Under the pieces are notes generated by a model. That model searched no databases and was not told the origin of the DNA. It saw only the letters and a program-made list of their open reading frames with translations. Below are positions 60,762 to 64,000 of a DNA stretch of 64,000 nucleotides, in pieces (position 1 is the stretch's first letter; each line of letters opens with the position of its first letter). This DNA comes from Polaromonas sp. OV174 (GTDB taxonomy: Bacteria; Pseudomonadota; Gammaproteobacteria; Burkholderiales; Burkholderiaceae_C), in the NCBI RefSeq assembly GCF_900112285.1, contig NZ_FOKZ01000010.1, forward strand, positions 62,001 to 126,000. Direction: 5' to 3'. The translations under genes were made by a program, and so were the position numbers.

Positions 60762-61759
60762 TGGCATCCTCGCTCCCAAGCCAGGTGGATGCTTTGCCTG
60801 CAGGCCACTCAGAGCGCTGGTCGGTTCATGGTGCCACGGCGGAAAATGACGAAGAACTGCTGCAGTTGTTCGAAAAAGTCTTCGGTCATGTCATGTCGGC
60901 ATCTCAGTGGCGATGGAAATACGCCGACGCTCCCACGCGCGGCATGATGTTGCGGCGGGACGGCACCGCTGTGGCATTTTTTGGGGGTATGCCGCGGACG
61001 ATACAAGGGCCATCCGGGACGCACATAGTGGTGCAAAACGGTGATGTCATGGTTTTGCCCAGTGAGCGTGGCGTCTTCAGCCGCAGAGGGGCTTTGTACC
61101 ATGTGGCTGCCGCATTTTTCAGCCAATTGGTGGGCCCTTCTCTGGGCTATGAATTTGCCTTTGGGTTTCCCAGTGGCAGGCATTTCCAGCTTGGAATCAA
61201 GCTCGGTCTCTACGCACCTGCTGGTCGCATGACTGCATTGACTTGGCCGGCATTGCTGCCCTCGCAGCAACGCTGGTCAACGACAGCCACTCTGGACAAG
61301 AAAAATCTGCACCTGTTGCAACCCCTGTGGCGCGACATGCGCACGAGTTGGCCGCAATATTTCATGCCGGTGCGTGACGCTGCCCGTTGGAACTCGCGTT
61401 TTGCCTCGCACCCCGTCCATCACTACGAGCTCCTGGTGATTCGCCGCCGGTGGACCGGTCGGCCACTTTGCGCCATTGCGTTGAGAGAGCATGCTGGCCA
61501 TGTCGAGTGGCTGGACTATGTGGGGTCAAGCAAGGCGACAGGCCTTGCCGTGAACGCCGCTCGTCGTTTTGCTGGCGAGCGCAACAAAAAACCTGTCATG
61601 GGTCTGTTCAGCGAGGGCATCGCGCCCTATTTTGCAATCGATGCTGCGAGTTGCATGCCTTCGGATATCTATATTCCGGTCAATGCTCGACCCGTCGAAG
61701 AGGGCAGGCCTTACATTGGTCAACTATGGTTGACGGGCGGCGACACCGATTTTCTTTAG
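60761..61759 (+). CDS. GNAT-like acyltransferase of the polysaccharide cluster
   Basis: A 332-residue protein resembling the GNAT-fold proteins found in polysaccharide clusters: LLQLFEKVFGHVMSASQWRW KYAD is a common opening, followed by GTHIVVQNGDVMVLPSERGV FSRRGALYHVAAAFF (beta4 and acetyl-CoA-binding region) and YEFAFGFPSGRHFQLGIKLG. It probably acylates a sugar or an amino group, but this is inference. Starts on the last base of the wzt stop (TGATG). The C-terminal third (HVEWLDYVGSSKATGLAVNA) would be the second half of a tandem fold. Confidence 0.65.
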   Translation: MASSLPSQVDALPAGHSERWSVHGATAENDEELLQLFEKVFGHVMSASQWRWKYADAPTRGMMLRRDGTAVAFFGGMPRTIQGPSGTHIVVQNGDVMVLPSERGVFSRRGALYHVAAAFFSQLVGPSLGYEFAFGFPSGRHFQLGIKLGLYAPAGRMTALTWPALLPSQQRWSTTATLDKKNLHLLQPLWRDMRTSWPQYFMPVRDAARWNSRFASHPVHHYELLVIRRRWTGRPLCAIALREHAGHVEWLDYVGSSKATGLAVNAARRFAGERNKKPVMGLFSEGIAPYFAIDAASCMPSDIYIPVNARPVEEGRPYIGQLWLTGGDTDFL

Positions 61760-61800
61760 CGCTTCAGCCATGCAGGTCCACCTTCTCCCTTTCGTCAACC

Positions 61801-62604
61801 ATGTCCGAAGATCAACATATTCCCTACCAAGCCTCAAGCCTGCCAGTGCCTGGTGCCGTCGGCGTACTCGTGCTTGCGCCTCACCCCGACGATGAAGTGT
61901 TTGGCTGCGGAGGCTGTGCCGCGCTATATGCCCTCTCGGGGGTGCCGGTCCAGGCCTTGATCCTGACCGACGGCGGTTTGCACGGCGTTCCGCCCGCGGG
62001 CGTGGCGGTGGTCGCGGCGCGGCAGGAAGAAGCCCGTGCGGCGGCCAAGGTGCTTGGCTGCCAGCCGCCCATTTTTGGCCACTATGCCGACCGTTCCCTG
62101 TCAACGGCGGGCGGGGCGCTTGTCAATTTGATCGTGCGTCAAATGAAGGAGTGCGGCGCTGACGTACTGCTGGCACCTTCGGTTTGGGAGATTCACCCCG
62201 ATCATCGGGCTGCCGCCTTGGCTGCAATTGAAGCGATTCAGCAGCTCGGCGCCGGCCACACCCTCGTACAGTACGAAGTAGGTGCGCCCTTGCTGCCGAA
62301 TGTGTTGCTTGACATCACCCCCGTATGGCAGCGCAAGCAGCAGGCCATGGCCTGCTTCGGCTCACAGCTTGCTTTGCAGGCCTACGACCGCCATATTAGT
62401 GCGCTGAATGTCTTTCGCACCTATACCTTGCCAGCTGCGGTTCAAGCGGCGGAAGGCTTGCGTGTTGCGACGCAGCAGCAGGCGAAAGAAGACCCCTTTG
62501 GTCTGGTTTTTCAGGGTAACCCCCACCCCGTGCGGGAACAGTTTTTGCCGCCCGACGGGTGGTTGGCCCGCTTATTCAGACCTCATCGGCAAAAGCTGGT
62601 CTGA
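61801..62604 (+). CDS. PIG-L family N-acetylsugar deacetylase
   Basis: A 267-residue zinc deacetylase of the PIG-L/LmbE family. VLVLAPHPDDEVFGCGGCAA carries the metal motif HPDDE (residues 28-32), and the third ligand is in VWEIHPDHRAA. ALILTDGGLHG and AARQEEARAAAKVLG are typical. It should remove an acetyl group from a GlcNAc-type residue of a lipid-linked or nucleotide sugar. The GNAT-like protein next to it could re-acylate the amine. Its end overlaps the end of the convergent wzm gene by 29 bp. Confidence 0.92.
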   Translation: MSEDQHIPYQASSLPVPGAVGVLVLAPHPDDEVFGCGGCAALYALSGVPVQALILTDGGLHGVPPAGVAVVAARQEEARAAAKVLGCQPPIFGHYADRSLSTAGGALVNLIVRQMKECGADVLLAPSVWEIHPDHRAAALAAIEAIQQLGAGHTLVQYEVGAPLLPNVLLDITPVWQRKQQAMACFGSQLALQAYDRHISALNVFRTYTLPAAVQAAEGLRVATQQQAKEDPFGLVFQGNPHPVREQFLPPDGWLARLFRPHRQKLV

Positions 62605-63397
62605 CCCGGTCAAAAAACCAGTAAGCCAGGGTAGCAAATACCAGGCCGGCCAATGTATAAATCGCCAGAGCGCCCCAATCCGGCGCTTGCCCCTTTAGCA
62701 GCAAATGCCTTAGATTTTCAATCGGCACCGTTAGCGGGTTGAGCCAGAGAAGGGTGGGCAAATGGCCTGGTAGCGCTGTTGCGGGGTACAACACCGGAGA
62801 CATGAACATCAGCATGGTTAACGCTGGTCCCATGACGTGACTGATGTCGCGGATAAACACGCCCAGACCCGATAGCAACCAGGCAGATCCGAGCAACACC
62901 GGTACGGTCGCCATGATGACCACCGGCGCCAGGAGTGCCCACCAAGTCAGGCCGGGGCCAAAGCCGGCTATGGCCAGCAGCAAAATGACCAGGCTTAGCC
63001 CCGCGTGGAACACAGCGCTTGTCAGCGCAACCCAGGCCAAAATCTCCAGCGGAAACACCACGCGCTTGACCAGGTTGGGCTGCTCCAGAACCAGTCGCGG
63101 CGCCCGATTCAGCAGGTCCGAAAAAAGGTTGAATACGACCAGCCCGGTAAAAACCTGAAGGGCAAACTCCCCCGTGCTGTCCCCGCCGCCCGGCCAGCGA
63201 GCCTTGAAAACCAGCCTGAACACAAAGGTATAGGAAAGCAGGATCAGCAGGGGAAACAGCAGGCCCCAGCCCACACCCAAAATGGAGCCCTTATAGCGTG
63301 CCAGCACGTCGCGGCGGGCCAGCTGGGTGATGAGATACTGGTGCCGCAGCGGAACCATGGCATAGCCAAGACCAGGCAGGCTTGAAAATCGAATCAT
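62576..63397 (-). CDS. wzm: Polysaccharide ABC transporter permease
   Basis: A 273-residue ABC-2 type permease with six membrane helices. LITQLARRDVLARYKGSILG VGWGLLFPLLILLSYTFVFR is the hallmark N-terminus of Wzm/TagG proteins; PNLVKRVVFPLEILAWVALT and FISPVLY-like MLMFMSPVLYPATALPGHLP follow. It forms the channel that Wzt drives. It is transcribed toward the wzt-side genes and from a promoter shared with, or read through from, the Crp/Fnr-type gene located 10 bp upstream. Confidence 0.92.
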   Translation of the reverse strand: MIRFSSLPGLGYAMVPLRHQYLITQLARRDVLARYKGSILGVGWGLLFPLLILLSYTFVFRLVFKARWPGGGDSTGEFALQVFTGLVVFNLFSDLLNRAPRLVLEQPNLVKRVVFPLEILAWVALTSAVFHAGLSLVILLLAIAGFGPGLTWWALLAPVVIMATVPVLLGSAWLLSGLGVFIRDISHVMGPALTMLMFMSPVLYPATALPGHLPTLLWLNPLTVPIENLRHLLLKGQAPDWGALAIYTLAGLVFATLAYWFFDRVRPAFADEV

Positions 63398-63407
63398 TAT
63401 GAGGCGC

Positions 63408-64000
63408 TTATCCTAGGGGTTGACTGCCTGCCGCGACATCGCGCAGGAGTTTCGGGTTGTCTATTCGCAGGTCATTACCATCGCGCTCCACCACTCCCCG
63501 ACTTTGGAGGAGTTGGAAAACACGGGTGACTGTTTCGCGGCTGGCATTGATCATTATCGCAATCTCCTGGTGCGTCGGGGCATTCATCACCCGGATTTGG
63601 CCTGTGCTCGATGCCATGAACAAAAGCTCGAGCTGGGCACACACCCGCTGCAAAGGATTGGAGAGGCCCAGGATGCGTCGCTGCGCCACCTGCTCCCGCA
63701 GCCGCACGGCCAGCCGGGTGCAAACCGCCTCCGAGAGTTTGGGAGAGGCAAAAAGAATCGGTTTGATCAGATCGCGGGAAATAAAAACCACCCTTGAGCG
63801 CGCCACAGCAGTAATGAATTCGGGTTGGGGGAGGCCATCAACGATGGCCACCTCGCCAAAATAGTCACCCGGATTGATGAAGTACAGCCCCACTTCCCGG
63901 TCATCCATCGTGAAGTCCATGCCCTGCAGGCGTCCTTCGAGCAAGAAGCACAGGGACGACAGTGCACTGTCCTTCTGCAAAACCACTTCTCGCTTCGCAA
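63408..64000 (-). CDS. Crp/Fnr-family regulator, 5' end outside the window
   Basis: The frame is open through the right window edge (codons AKREVVLQKD precede the GTG at 63986), so the true start lies outside. Cyclic-nucleotide-binding-type beta roll: LSSLCFLLEGRLQGMDFTMD, FINPGDYFGEVAIVDGLPQP; C-terminal winged HTH: APTHQEIAIMINASRETVTR VFQLLQSRGVVERDGNDLRI. The recognition helix is SRETVTR. No cysteine cluster for an FeS centre is visible in the part seen. It may control the polysaccharide export genes, since wzm follows by 10 bp. Confidence 0.88.
   Translation of the reverse strand, partial: AKREVVLQKDSALSSLCFLLEGRLQGMDFTMDDREVGLYFINPGDYFGEVAIVDGLPQPEFITAVARSRVVFISRDLIKPILFASPKLSEAVCTRLAVRLREQVAQRRILGLSNPLQRVCAQLELLFMASSTGQIRVMNAPTHQEIAIMINASRETVTRVFQLLQSRGVVERDGNDLRIDNPKLLRDVAAGSQPLG

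Noticed and set aside
1..64000. CRISPR arrays, tRNA or rRNA genes, intact insertion sequences
   Set aside because: I looked for regular spaced repeats, tRNA cloverleaf-type ends and transposase genes and found none; only the fragments and repeats listed are supported.

Overview
The window looks like chromosomal DNA of a betaproteobacterium of the order Burkholderiales, most likely family Comamonadaceae (Polaromonas, Rhodoferax or Variovorax type). The grounds are three Bug-type tricarboxylate receptors, a DUF6352-type gene, polyhydroxyalkanoate granule genes, type III pantothenate kinase, a fused isobutyryl-CoA mutase, and a family of short intergenic repeats that I associate with Comamonadaceae. 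The genus is a guess. I see no tRNA, rRNA or CRISPR array.

Layout: 0-5.3 kb holds a FecR-like exported protein (cut by the window edge), a DUF6352-type protein, a Bug receptor, a 53-residue protein with a strong terminator, and a DMT exporter divergent from a LysR regulator. 5.3-13.9 kb is an accessory region. Two 113-bp imperfect direct repeats bracket a LysR-controlled catabolic operon (alpha/beta hydrolase, YciI-like protein, NicX-like ring-cleaving dioxygenase, FAD monooxygenase, Bug receptor). Gene debris surrounds it: a Shedu-like C-terminus, a metallophosphoesterase fragment, a TniQ-like fragment and transposon-end-like repeats.

13.9-22 kb holds icmF with a PPK2 kinase behind a 22-bp palindrome of LiuR type, then a TRAP transporter operon. 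22.3-26.5 kb holds a rhodanese and an alpha-hydroxyketone quorum-sensing module of CqsA/LqsA/JqsA type (synthase, response regulator, sensor kinase). 26.7-38.6 kb holds coaX, a wax ester synthase/DGAT divergent from an acyl-CoA-binding protein, a seven-gene minus-strand run (molybdopterin oxidoreductase, aminopeptidase, PHA system protein, LysR, CaiB, HMG-CoA lyase-like, Bug) and a branched-chain-amino-acid-type binding protein. 38.8-42.9 kb is a membrane glycosylation cluster (UbiA-type prenyltransferase, flippase-like protein, GT39, HAD phosphatase). 43-47.5 kb holds a TPR protein, a TetR regulator, a phasin and a 661-residue fatty acyl-CoA reductase. With the WS/DGAT and ACBP this gives a plausible wax ester and neutral lipid capacity alongside PHA.

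47.5-54.5 kb is a type I secretion operon with two tandem PrtD-type ABC exporters. It is headed by a 202-residue protein that resembles only the N-terminal part of TnpB, translationally coupled to the exporter. 54.6-64 kb is a surface polysaccharide cluster: three glycosyltransferases, Wzt, a GNAT-like protein, a PIG-L deacetylase, Wzm on the opposite strand, and a Crp/Fnr regulator cut by the window edge.

The observations I rate highest are the coupled TnpB-like domain protein, the quorum-sensing module with an unusual receiver, the repeat-flanked catabolic island and the wax ester gene set.
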